Made by a program: the position numbers and the translations under genes. A DNA stretch of 64,000 nt from Isoetes taiwanensis (Eukaryota > Streptophyta > Lycopodiopsida > Isoetales > Isoetaceae). The notes beneath the pieces were generated by a model. That model saw only the letters and a list, made by a program, of their open reading frames with translations, was not told where the DNA came from and did not search any database. Location: the NCBI GenBank assembly GCA_021234155.1, contig JAJEKV010000012.1:1431062-1495061 (forward strand), given 5' to 3'. Positions 47,911-58,055 of this stretch are shown one piece after another (within the stretch, counting starts at the first letter, position 1; each line of letters begins with the position of its first letter).

Positions 47911-50277
47911 TTATCCCGCCATCATCAACTCATTGTTAATCTGTGTCCACGTGTTCTTGCAGGCATCTGCATAAATTAATGGCCATTGTAATTTGAGAGC
48001 TTTTTCCACCATTTGATTAGCTGCATAAAGATTTGACATGAGCACATATGCTGCAGTACAAGAGGAATCTAGACGCGTTATTTCATCAAAGCATTTACTT
48101 CCTATATTCATATTGCCATGTTCCCTACAAGCACTCAGAAGAGTAGTCCAACCACTAACAAGGGTCATCCAACTGGCAGTGGGTTGCACAGTGCTTTGGA
48201 GCACATCTTCTGCTTCAACAAAACATCCTCCACGAGCCAACAGATCAATCAGGCAATTTATATGGACAACATCTGGTACTATAGTATAGCATGCTCTCAT
48301 ACGTTCAAAATGCCAACGGCCTTCATCTACTAGACCTGCACGACTGCAGACATTCAGGATACCAGTGAATGTCACTGGATCTGGCTCAAATCCTTCTTGT
48401 TGCAATCCAATGAAACACTCTAATGCAAGAAGACCATCACCATACTCAGCATAACCAGAAATCATTGCATTCCACGATACCAGATTTTTCGTCTGCAAAT
48501 TCGTAAAGACTTCACTTGCCTCCTTCAAACTCCCACATTTAGAATACATATCAACAAGAGTATTTCCTAAAAGGCCATTCAATGGATCACATCCTTTCAG
48601 GATCTGCTTATGAATGCCCTTGGCTTTATCTACAGCTCCAATATTCCCACAAACCTTCATGACAATGAGGAATGTAAGAGTATTTGGCTCTAATCCGTTT
48701 TCTTGCATGTCCTCAAAAGCTTCAAGGGCCAGAAGATCTTCACCGTGCTGCATGCAGGCAGCAATCAAGGTATTCCACGATACTACATCTTTATTGATCA
48801 AATCATCAAAGACTCTACATGCCATTCCCAAGCTTCCACATTTGGCATACATATCTACAATAGTATTGCCCACAAAGGAATCAAACTGAAGGCCACTTTC
48901 AACAATTAGTTCATGAATGCATTTACCTCTCTCTAACGATCCAATGCTGCTACAAGCTTTCAATATGCCCACAAAGGTTATCCCAGTTGGCTTTATTCCC
49001 TCTAGCTGCATGCTCTCAAAACAGTCTAGTGCAAAATGGCCTTCCCCATGAAAGGCAAAGCCAACAATCATCGCATTCCATGATACCACATCTCGATTTT
49101 GAGCTTTATCAAAGACATTTTGTGCTTCTTCCAAGCTCCCACATTTGGCATACATATCCACAAGAGTATTTTCAACGGACACATCCATGCAAGACCTTTC
49201 CTCAATGACATGCTCGTGGATGTGCCTTCCTCTCTCTAGATTTCCAATAATGCCACATGCTTTTAAGGTGCCTGAAAATGTGACTGCATTGGGCTTTATT
49301 TTATCCTCTTGCATGTAGTCAAAGCATTGCAAAGTAAGTAGCCCTTCCCCATATTGTGCAAATCCAGTAATCATTGTATTCCACGAAACCTCATCCTGCT
49401 CATGCAGTTTGCTGAAAGCCTTGCCTGCCTCCTCTAAGAATCCAAATTTTACAAGCATATCTACCAAGGCACTTCCAACAATAATATCAGATTGAAGTTC
49501 AGAATCTATTACTTGCTGCTGAATCAACCTGCCCAGGTTTGTAGCTCCAACGCCTGCACAAACATTCAGGACAGCTGAAAAAGTAATGTTGTCTGGGTTT
49601 ATTCCCTCCTCCTGCATTTCGGCATAGCAGTCTAGAGCATGAAGAAATTCAGCATGTTGGGAATAGCCAACAATCATTGTGTTCCAGGATACTACATTTT
49701 TAGTTATCAAGTTGTTGAATATTTTTCGTGCAACCTCTATTCTATCGCATTTAACATACACATCCACAAGAACATTACCTGCAACTTCAGATTGGAGGCC
49801 ACTGCAGATCATTTCTTCATGCAATAGCCTCATCTGGCCATGGGCTGATGCCAGCAAACATGCTCTAAGAGTGGCAACATAAGCATACTCATTGCTTTCA
49901 GCACCCCCTTGTCGCATTATGTTATACAATTCAATGGCAATTTCAGCATGTTCAAAATTAGCATGTGCTGAAATGATTGCGCTCCATGTATACACTGTTG
50001 GTTGCACGACTCTATTAAATGCCTGATTTGCTTCAAACAAACAACTAAATGAAGCAAACAAACGAATCAGGTGGTCCCCCAAAACAGAGACTGAATCGAG
50101 CCCTCTTTGGACCATGAACGACTGCACTTTCTGAGCATATAGCAGCTCCTGTTTTTTGCAACATTCAGTCAAAAGTAGGTATGCATTATTTCTTGATATG
50201 GTGGCTTGCCGCTGTTCCATAATTTCTATTGCTTCCTCTAGCTTTCCGCATTCGCACAATTTGTTCAGTTCATTCAA
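47911..50277 (-). CDS. PLS-class PPR protein, E subgroup, 788 aa, intronless
   Basis: Predicted organelle RNA-binding protein; PLS-class PPRs mostly specify C-to-U or U-to-C editing sites. The invariant VSWN-(M/L)I phrase recurs near residues 197, 297, 398, 499 and 600, preceded by TWSAIIS near 97. This gives six ~101-residue P-L-S triplets, with LVDMYAKCGSLEEA-type and GI-P---TF--L--C-type partners between. Residues 709-760 (WTTLLSACREHGN... AAYVLMSNLYAAN) form the E1 motif. A worn E2-like tail (KNTWTQINNEL) follows and the protein stops at 788 without E+ or DYW, so deamination would need a partner in trans. The start is decided by in-frame TGA directly upstream of ATG 50,277 and TAA two codons before. 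No clear transit peptide is seen, which is odd for an organelle protein. Confidence 0.9.
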   Translation of the reverse strand: MNELNKLCECGKLEEAIEIMEQRQATISRNNAYLLLTECCKKQELLYAQKVQSFMVQRGLDSVSVLGDHLIRLFASFSCLFEANQAFNRVVQPTVYTWSAIISAHANFEHAEIAIELYNIMRQGGAESNEYAYVATLRACLLASAHGQMRLLHEEMICSGLQSEVAGNVLVDVYVKCDRIEVARKIFNNLITKNVVSWNTMIVGYSQHAEFLHALDCYAEMQEEGINPDNITFSAVLNVCAGVGATNLGRLIQQQVIDSELQSDIIVGSALVDMLVKFGFLEEAGKAFSKLHEQDEVSWNTMITGFAQYGEGLLTLQCFDYMQEDKIKPNAVTFSGTLKACGIIGNLERGRHIHEHVIEERSCMDVSVENTLVDMYAKCGSLEEAQNVFDKAQNRDVVSWNAMIVGFAFHGEGHFALDCFESMQLEGIKPTGITFVGILKACSSIGSLERGKCIHELIVESGLQFDSFVGNTIVDMYAKCGSLGMACRVFDDLINKDVVSWNTLIAACMQHGEDLLALEAFEDMQENGLEPNTLTFLIVMKVCGNIGAVDKAKGIHKQILKGCDPLNGLLGNTLVDMYSKCGSLKEASEVFTNLQTKNLVSWNAMISGYAEYGDGLLALECFIGLQQEGFEPDPVTFTGILNVCSRAGLVDEGRWHFERMRACYTIVPDVVHINCLIDLLARGGCFVEAEDVLQSTVQPTASWMTLVSGWTTLLSACREHGNMNIGSKCFDEITRLDSSCTAAYVLMSNLYAANQMVEKALKLQWPLIYADACKNTWTQINNELMMAG

Positions 50278-51079
50278 TCTTAGAGGAACACCAGAGTGAA
50301 GCGACTATGCATGCAAACGGAAAAGTGGACAAGATTATTTTGGAGGTTCCTTACCAGGTTGAATTCAAGACACTTATGAGGTGGGGCAAAGAACAAAACA
50401 AACAAAAGAGAAAACCTAAACAAAAGCAAGAGGACTCACTTTACCGCAGGGTCTGCGCTTTCCAAAGACTCGCATGAGCCTAGCTTGAGACTACGATTTG
50501 GTTCATTTCAGAAAGAACCACCCAAAGTCATCCTCAAAAATCTCCCAAAGCCTTCCTTGTTATGGTTGGGACGGGAATACTCCCGGCATATCTTAGAGAA
50601 ATGGCATGTTAATCTTCATAGGTCCAATTCCAGTCAATCCTTTCTCTGTAGAAAGACCCAGTTCCATAGCTCGAAGTAGCATTGAGGGGGTTTCATTCGT
50701 AAAAAATAACACACTACAACTTCAAATCGAAACAAGTGAGGTTGGTTGAGGAGAACCCACCAATTTCTCAAAGAAAAGAAGAAATTACCTTTTGTTACTT
50801 CTGAGGAAGAATGAGGAGTTGTACTATTTGGGTTGTACTGAACCGTATAACTGAGCAACAAACAATTTATGGCATCGCGTCGAATCGAGCTTAAAGAAAC
50901 TCGGAACCATTTCCAAATAAAGAGTTTTGGTTCCGTCCAGCTTGAATAGAGAACGCTAGAAAATTTACTAAAACATGATCAAATTTTCCTTCGAGTCCTA
51001 TTCCATAACATCTCCACTAGACAAAACAAAACTCTCAAGGGCAACTCTAAATGTGGGCAACTCTAAATGTGTGACATCC
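50278..51079. other. Upstream region of the PPR gene
   Basis: About 800 bp without a recognised gene between the PPR start codon and the GGT repeat. It should hold the promoter and 5' UTR. I did not see a convincing TATA box placed to be singled out. Confidence 0.4.
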
Positions 51080-51191
51080 GGTGGTGGTGGTGGTGGTGGT
51101 GGTGGTGGTGGTGGTGGTGGTGGTGGTGGTGGTGGTGGTGGTGGTGGTGGTGGTGGTGGTGGTGGTGGTGGTGGTGGTGGTGGTGGTGGTG
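51080..51191. repeat. (GGT)n trinucleotide microsatellite, about 37 units
   Basis: Uninterrupted GGT run. A plus-strand frame of 88 codons reads it as polyglycine (50,975-51,241), but neither side of that frame looks coding. Confidence 0.95.
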
Positions 51192-51439
51192 TCTCAATCT
51201 TTAGTTTAAAATACGAGTCTTTGGAGGACGCAACTAACTAAATTAAACATCATGTTCTAGTTAATGCTATTAGCATGCATTCTTTGGGTTGGCATCATGG
51301 AAGATTTGGGGTAGTATTAATTACTGGGCATCTGCATGTATGATACGATGAAGATCCTCCTTGTTCACAAGCACATGAACTACAATATTAAACCAGCAAA
51401 CTTGGTTCTCATGTCAGGAGAATAACCACTATGAAGGAC

Positions 51440-54247
51440 TATTTTAGTGATCGATGCGCTTGCTAGTGTGAAATCTTTTACGAAGCAATGGGGTCGGGAA
51501 AGAGTTCGCCATGAGAGGGAGTTAATTATATAGAAGTATGCTGAACTAGAACAGATTAGACTCTTTGGTGGTATGCATGCACGAGAGGCCCAGCTTGTGC
51601 AAGAAATTTATAATCTTGAGGTTATCAGCGTGAGACAAGATAAGTTGAAAGCTGGACTAGCATGGTTGAAGGTGCTCCAAAGTGTTCTTTAGGGCAACAA
51701 TCTGAAACGCTGCGCTCAGCTTTATCTTCTATTCGACTGCCTGATGGTCGCTGTCTCTCTGAACCGGCCCAGCTAATGGCCTTTTTGTCTGCACATTTTG
51801 CCCACTTCTTTGAGAAGAAGCCTCTCCCCTTCCAAGAAGAAGCGATGGACATCGTCCTTTCTAAGCTCCACTCTATACCAGCTCAACAGCAGGAGATGAA
51901 GCTCCCTCTTACTCTCGAGAATCTGCAGTCTATTGTGGAACTATTGGCTAAAGATAAGTGTCCAGGTATGGATGGCATTCCAATTGAGTTTTTTATGGTA
52001 TCTTGGGAATGGTCTTCATCTCTAGCTTGGGATGGATATGAAGAGCTCTTGTATTCCTATCAATTGAACAAAATCTTGAATACTAAGGTGATGCTGAGAA
52101 GCTCAAGACCATTCTGAGGTCTTCAATTCGTGAGGAACAGACAGGTTTCTTATTTAGTAGACATATCCTAGATGATATTGCAACAGCTTATGAGGGGATG
52201 AATTGAGCACGCTCATCTGGGCAACATGTGTGGCTTACTTGAAGCTTGATTTTGCCAAAACATACGAAAGTGTCTCTTGGGAATTCCTTCTTCGAATCAT
52301 GCCTACTCTTGGCTTTGGGCTGTCCTTCTGCTCTCTTGTTTGGAAGCCTTCTACGATTTGCTACAACAGCGGTTCTCTTTAAAGGAGAGCCCTCAGTCAA
52401 TAGGGGCAATCGACAGGGATATCCCTTAGCTCCTTTCTTATTTACTATTGTGGCAGAGGGGTTGGCGCAGCTTCTGCGATGCGCTCTAAATATTAGAGAT
52501 TATAGCTGGCTGATGGTTCACAAATTATTTGTAATCAATTTGTTGATGACCCATTTCTCTTGCTAAGGGCAGATGGGGAGAATCTTGATATGGCGAAGCA
52601 GCTCTTCGATATCTTCTCTTTGGCTTTGGGCTGCTTGCTTAATTGGCATAAATGCAGCGCAATTTCGGCTTTAGACAACCCACCCCCACCTTGCTTGCAT
52701 TGGTACCCATGGAAAGCTATACCAGCTGAGGCGTCAACTGCCTGCTTGGGGTCCCGTTTGGCATTGACATTTCCATTATTGAAGCATGGAATCAGATCCT
52801 ATTGAGTCTCCAGAAGCACCTTCTCTACTAGAGAGGATTATCTTTATCGATGGCATGCAGGATACAAGTTGCTAAGTCAGTGCTTTGCAACACACATGTT
52901 TATGCACTTTTCACTCTAATAGTGCCATCTACCAAATTCAAGGAGATGTCTGCTCTAGTGCATAGAGAGGGAAGGGGATTGAGGGCGATAGTCAAAGTTG
53001 CATGGAGCAAGTACAACCCTCCCAAAAAACATGGTGTCCTGAGAATGTTGGACTTGGCTATGCATGGAAAGCTTCTAGCATCTAAGCTTATTTGGCAAGT
53101 CCTTTGCACGGTCTTACGGTTCTCTGGAGCACATCTCGCTGCTCAGTCATTACAGCACTTACGTGCTTTTGGTAAACTAACCATTCAGCCTCCTCTACCT
53201 TGGGCGCTACTGTATCCTCTTGCTTCTTCTCCACATGCTTCACCATTGATGAAGGGCCTACTTAAGGCATGGGATGATGTTAGATCTCTCATCACATTTC
53301 ACACCGATAACTGGTCTCAGACCACTTCGCCTTTTTTTGGGTTCCTATAGATCATCTCCCGCGGCCGCGACAATGCATCCTGTCACTCAACGCAGATGGA
53401 AAGCTGCTGGGGTTAGCCTTTTGGAGGCATGGTATGAGAATGGACATCTTCTTTCTTGGGATAGATTCAAGCATAAGTTTGATTTGCTCTGGTGGGATTT
53501 TTCTTTCTGGGAAGTTATTGTAGATAATATTCATTTGCTATCTAACAGTGCGAGCACAGGATCTGGTGTTTGCCCTCAGGTGTTTCTTTGGGTAACGGAT
53601 TTGTCCAAGAAAGTTATGCATACCTGATAGCATCAAGACCTCAACCGCCCTCTCCACATTGGCAGCTTAGAATAGAAGACGCTCACTTTTTGAAGGTATG
53701 GAGTTCTATTTGTTGCTAAGGCATCCCCCCAAAGCAGTCGGTTCTTCTTTGGTAGAATGCTCATCGAGCACTTCGAACAAATGCCAGAGTGCACTCTTTC
53801 AAACCAGTCATGAGCCCTTTATGCCAAGTTTGTAAGTCTGCCCAAGAAACCATTGAGCATTGCTTCTACCTTTGTTCTGACATTTAGTGTATTTGGAAAT
53901 GGATGGGTATTTGTTTTTGCCATCGCCCTAACAATCAACACTTGCTACTAGGTTTGTTTCCTGCGAATTGGCCTCGCCTGAAGAAGCTTGCCTTCAATAT
54001 TTGTAGAGCTATCATTTATTGGATGATGTGGAAGAGAAGACATCAGCTCAGCTTTAGAGGGAAGTTTTGTACTGCTCACTCATTGCTTCAAGAGGTTAAG
54101 TCCAGGTTGTACAATCAATTTCAAGTTTCTATACTAGATGAGGAGAAGGATAGAATTTGAGGACATTATCTCCACCTCATCTAGTCCTTTTATGTTATAC
54201 TTCATTATCCTCATAATATAAATTTATGTCGTCCCTCAAGAAAAAAA
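51440..54247 (+). mobile_element. 5'-truncated, frameshifted L1-type LINE
   Basis: Plus-strand frames follow plant L1 ORF2 from just after the endonuclease to the 3' end. In order: a spacer (RHERELII-KYAELEQIRL) near 51.5 kb; RT start CPGMDGIPIEFF near 51,960; EQTGF--SRHILDDIATAYEG near 52,150; motif A LDFAKTYESVSWEFLLRI near 52,250; motif B GNRQGYPLAPFLF near 52,400; motif C FVDDPFLL (usually FADD) near 52,545; then GWY-like thumb text and a zinc knuckle CQVC...ETIEHCFYLC near 53,830-53,880. Stops and frame changes separate the pieces, and part of the fingers domain is deleted. The 3' end is an A-rich AAGAAAAAAA run at about 54,240. No target duplication was found. Confidence 0.8.
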
Positions 54248-54534
54248 GGGGGGACTTCATTAATGTGTAACAACTCCCTTCTAAACTGGGTGATAGGATG
54301 GTCTTCATTAGTTTATTCATTGCCATACAGCTCCTCAATTTGAAGCTGCAACACATAATTTCTCCAGTTCTCCCATATCAGGATAGTTGAATTGTATCAT
54401 AGCAATTTCTTATTAGCATAAAGTCCTTTGTTGGTTTCATATATTCTTCTTGCTTTTGTTTCTCATTTTTGTGGGCAACCCACCTCATTTTATTCGGTTG
54501 ATGATTCCCCAAAGAAAAAAAGTTGGATTTAGGC
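54248..54534. other. Short spacer between the L1-type LINE and the tandem array
   Basis: AT-rich, without a gene. The first array unit starts near 54,535 (TAGGCCCCCGTTAGG and then TTTGCCCAACGGATG). Confidence 0.5.
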
Positions 54535-55345
54535 CCCCGTTAGGCCATACATTGGCAAGTCTATCATCCGTTATCCAACTTTGCCCAACGGATGTGTGGT
54601 GAGTTAGTATAGGCCTAGTAATGCCAAAATAAATGTGCACTTGGTCGGGGGTTCAAACCCGGCCAGTGTATGTTTATATTTGGGAGTTGGTTACTGGGGT
54701 TATACGGCCATGATCCCCGACGTGGTAGAACTTGTGCCTATACGTGTCCTCCACTTTGGTTGTCTTGACCGTGATGGGATATTTCTATTGGTGGGGGTTC
54801 AAACCGGTCGGTGTATGTTTATATTTGGGAGTTGGTTCTTTGGGGTTATCGGCCATGATCCCCGCAAGCGTGGTAGAACTTGTGCCTATACGTGTCCTCC
54901 ACTTTGGTTGTCTTTGACCGGCAGTAGGATATTTCTAGCTAGTCTGTACAAGATGATATTCTAGTGACAAGACTAGTCTAGATGGACCAAAAATAAAAAA
55001 ATACAAAATTTCCATGACTTCCTAAGGTGGGAGATATCCTGCCCACAAAGTGTGCATGTATGGCTAAAGTTTTGCCCAACGGATGTGTGGTGAGTTGGTA
55101 TAGGCCTAATAATGCCAAAATAAATGTGCACTTGGTCGGGGGTTCAAACCTGGCGGTGTATGTTTATATTTGGGAGTTAGTTCTTTGAGGGTTATCTGGC
55201 CATGATCCCGGCGTGGTAGAACTTGTGCCTATACGTGTCCTCCACTTTGGTTGTCTTGACCGGCATTAGGATATTTCTAGCTAGCCTGTACAAGATGATA
55301 TTCTAGTGACAAGACTAGTCTAGCTGGACCAAAAATAAAAAAATA
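54535..55345 (+). repeat. tRNA-like tandem array, block 1 (plus orientation)
   Basis: Head-to-tail units containing TTGCCCAACGGATGTGTGG, then TGAGTTGGTATAGGCC (A-box-like), GGGGGTTCAAACCCGG (B-box/T-arm-like), TATTTGGGAGTTGGTT, ATGATCCCCGACG, TCCTCCACTTTGGTTG, GATATTTCTAGCTAG and GACTAGTCTAG. The middle part is partly duplicated near 54,790-54,930. The unit start recurs at about 54,580 and 55,071. Confidence 0.8.
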
Positions 55346-56595
55346 CAAGGGTCACGGATTTGTTTAAGGTCCATGCTAGACTAATCTTGTACAGACTAGC
55401 TAGCTATACCCCCACTGCGGCGCCCAAAGTGGAGGAGGACACATTATAGGCTTTTAAGTTCTACCCACGTCGGGGATCATCATCGATAGCCCCAGTAACC
55501 AACTCTCAAAGATAAACATACATTGGCAAAGTTTGAACCCATGACCAAATGCACATTTATTTTCGCATTACTAGGCCTATACCAACTCACCACACATCCG
55601 TTGGGCAAAACTTTTTGCCTTACATGCACACTTTGTAGGCGGATATCTCCGCCTTAGGAAGTCACAGTATTTTTATTTTTTTGTTTAAGGTCCATGCTAG
55701 ACTAATCTTGTATGCAGACTAGCTAGCTATATCCCCTCCCTCTTGGCGACCAAAGTGGAGGACACATTATAGCTTTTAAGTTCTACCACGCCTGGGGATC
55801 ATCATCATTATAGCCCCAAGAACCAACTCCCAAAGATAAACATACATTGGCAAGGTTTGAACCCATGACCAAATGCACATTTATTTTGGCATTACTAGGC
55901 CTATACCAACTCACCACACATCAGGTTGGGCAAAACTTTTGCCCTTACATGGACACTTTTTAGGCGGGATATCTCCGCCTTAGGAAGTCATGAGTATTTT
56001 TTATTTTTTGTTTAAGGTCCATGCTAGACTAATCTTGTACAGACTAGCTAACTATATCCCACTGCCTTGCGGCAGCCAAAGTGGAGGACACATATAGGCT
56101 TTTTAAGTACTACCACGTCGGGGATCATCATCGTATAACCCCAGTAACCAACTCCCAAAGATAAACATACATTGGCAAGGTTTGAACCCATGACCAAATG
56201 AACATTTATTTTGGCATTACTAGGCCTATACCAACTCACCACACATCCGTTGAACAAAATTTTTGCCTTACATGCACACTTTGTAGGCAGGATATCTCCC
56301 GCCTTAGGAAGTCACGAGTCACGAGTATTTTTTATTTTTGTTTAAGGTCCATGCTAGACTAATCTTGTACAGACTAGTTAGCTATATCCCACTGCCTTGC
56401 GGCAGCCAAAGTGGAGGACACATATAGGCTTTTTAAGTTCTACCACATCGGGGATCATCATCGTATAACCCCAGTAACCAACTCCCAAAGATAAACATAC
56501 ATTGGCAAGGTTTGAACCCATGACCAAATGAACATTTATTTTGGCATTACTAGGCCTATACCAACTCACCACACATCCGTTGGGCAAAACTTTAG
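55346..56595 (-). repeat. tRNA-like tandem array, block 2 (inverted, ~326-bp units)
   Basis: The same repeat in reverse orientation. The reverse-complement mark CACACATCCG (with one substitution, at 55,915) falls at 55,591, 55,915, 56,240 and 56,570, giving unit lengths of 324, 325 and 330 bp. These units share a version of the junction (TTTAAGGTCCATGCTAGACTAATC) that is shorter than in the plus-strand units. The uniform length and shared variants show that this block amplified as a unit. It meets plus-oriented copies at both edges. Confidence 0.85.
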
Positions 56596-58055
56596 CCATG
56601 ATCCCCGACGTGGTAGAACTTGTACCTATACGTGTCCTCCACTTTGGTTGCCTTGACCGGCAGTAGGATATTTCTAGCTAGTCTGTACAAGATGATATTC
56701 TAGTGACAAGACTAGTCTAGCTAGACCAAAAATAAAAAATACAAAAATTTTGACTTCCTAAGGCGGGAGATATCCCGCCACAAAGTGCATGTATGGCTAA
56801 AGTTTTTGCCCAATCGGGTGTGTGTGGTGAGTTGGTATAGGCCTAGTAATGCCAAAATTAACGATGCACTTGGTGGGGGTTCAAACCCGCCGCTGTATGT
56901 TTATATTTGGGAGTTGGTTATCGGGGTTATAATACGGCCATGATCCTCGACGTGGTAGAACTTGTGCCTATCGTGTCCTCCACTTTGGTTGCTTTGACCG
57001 GGCAGGATATTTCTAGCTAGTCCGCATAAGATGATATTCTAGTGACAAGACTAGTCTAGCTGGACCAAAATAAAAATACAAAAATTTCCGTGACTTCCTA
57101 AGGGGGGAGATATTCGCCTACAAAGTGTGCATGTATGGCTAAAGTTTTGCCCAACGGATGTGTGGTGAGTTGGTATAGGCTAGTAATGCCAAAATAAATG
57201 TGCACTTGGTCGGGGTTCAAACCCCCGCGGTGTATGTTTATATTTGGGAGTTGGTTCTTGGGGTTATCGGCCATGATCCTCGACGTGGTAGAATTTGTGC
57301 CTATAATGTCCTCTCACTTTGGTTTGCCTTGACCGCAAGAGGATATTTCTAGCTAGTCCGGTACAAGATGATATTCTAGTTTGGTTGCCTTGAGATAGGA
57401 TATTTCTAGCTAGCGACAAGATGATATTCTAGTGACAAGAGCTAGTCTAGCTTTGGACCAAAAATAAAAAATACCAAAAATTTTCGTGACTTCCTAAAGC
57501 GGGAGATATCCCGCCTACAAAGTGTGCATGTATGGCTAAAGTTTTGCCCAACGGATGTGTGGTGAGTTGGTATAGGCCTAGTAATGCCAAAATAAATGTG
57601 CACTTGGTGGGGTTCAAACCCCGCCGTGTATGTTTATATTTGGGAGTTGGTTCTTGGGGTTATATGACCATGATCCCCGACGTGGTAGAACTTGTGCCTA
57701 TAATGTCCTCCACTTTGGTTGCCTTGACCGGCAGTAGGATATTTCTAGCTAGTCTTCTAGTGACAAGACTAGTCTAGCTGGACCAAAAATAAAAAATACA
57801 AAAATTTCCGTGACTTCCTAAGGCGGGAGATATCCTGCCTACAAAGTGTGCATGTATGGCTAAAGTATTGCCCAACGGATGTGTGGTGAGTTGGTATAGG
57901 CCAAAGTTTTGCCCAACGGATGTGTGGTGAGTTGGTATAGGCCTAGTAATGCCAAAATAAATGTGCACTTGGTCGGGTGTTCAAACCCGGCCAGTGTATG
58001 TTTATATTTGGGAGTTGGTTACTGGGGTTATACGGCCATGATCCCCGACGTGGTA
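56596..58055 (+). repeat. tRNA-like tandem array, block 3 (plus orientation)
   Basis: Unit starts (GTTTTGCCCAACGG) recur at about 56,805, 57,143, 57,541, 57,869 and 57,905. Spacings are 338, 398 and 328 bp, plus one short 37-bp partial duplication. The 398-bp unit holds an extra TTTCTAGCTAG...GATATTCTAG segment. The last unit is interrupted at 58,055 by a LINE. Confidence 0.8.

Noticed and set aside
50975-51241. Polyglycine protein of 88 codons
   Set aside because: It exists only because of the GGT microsatellite; flanking residues show no coding pattern.
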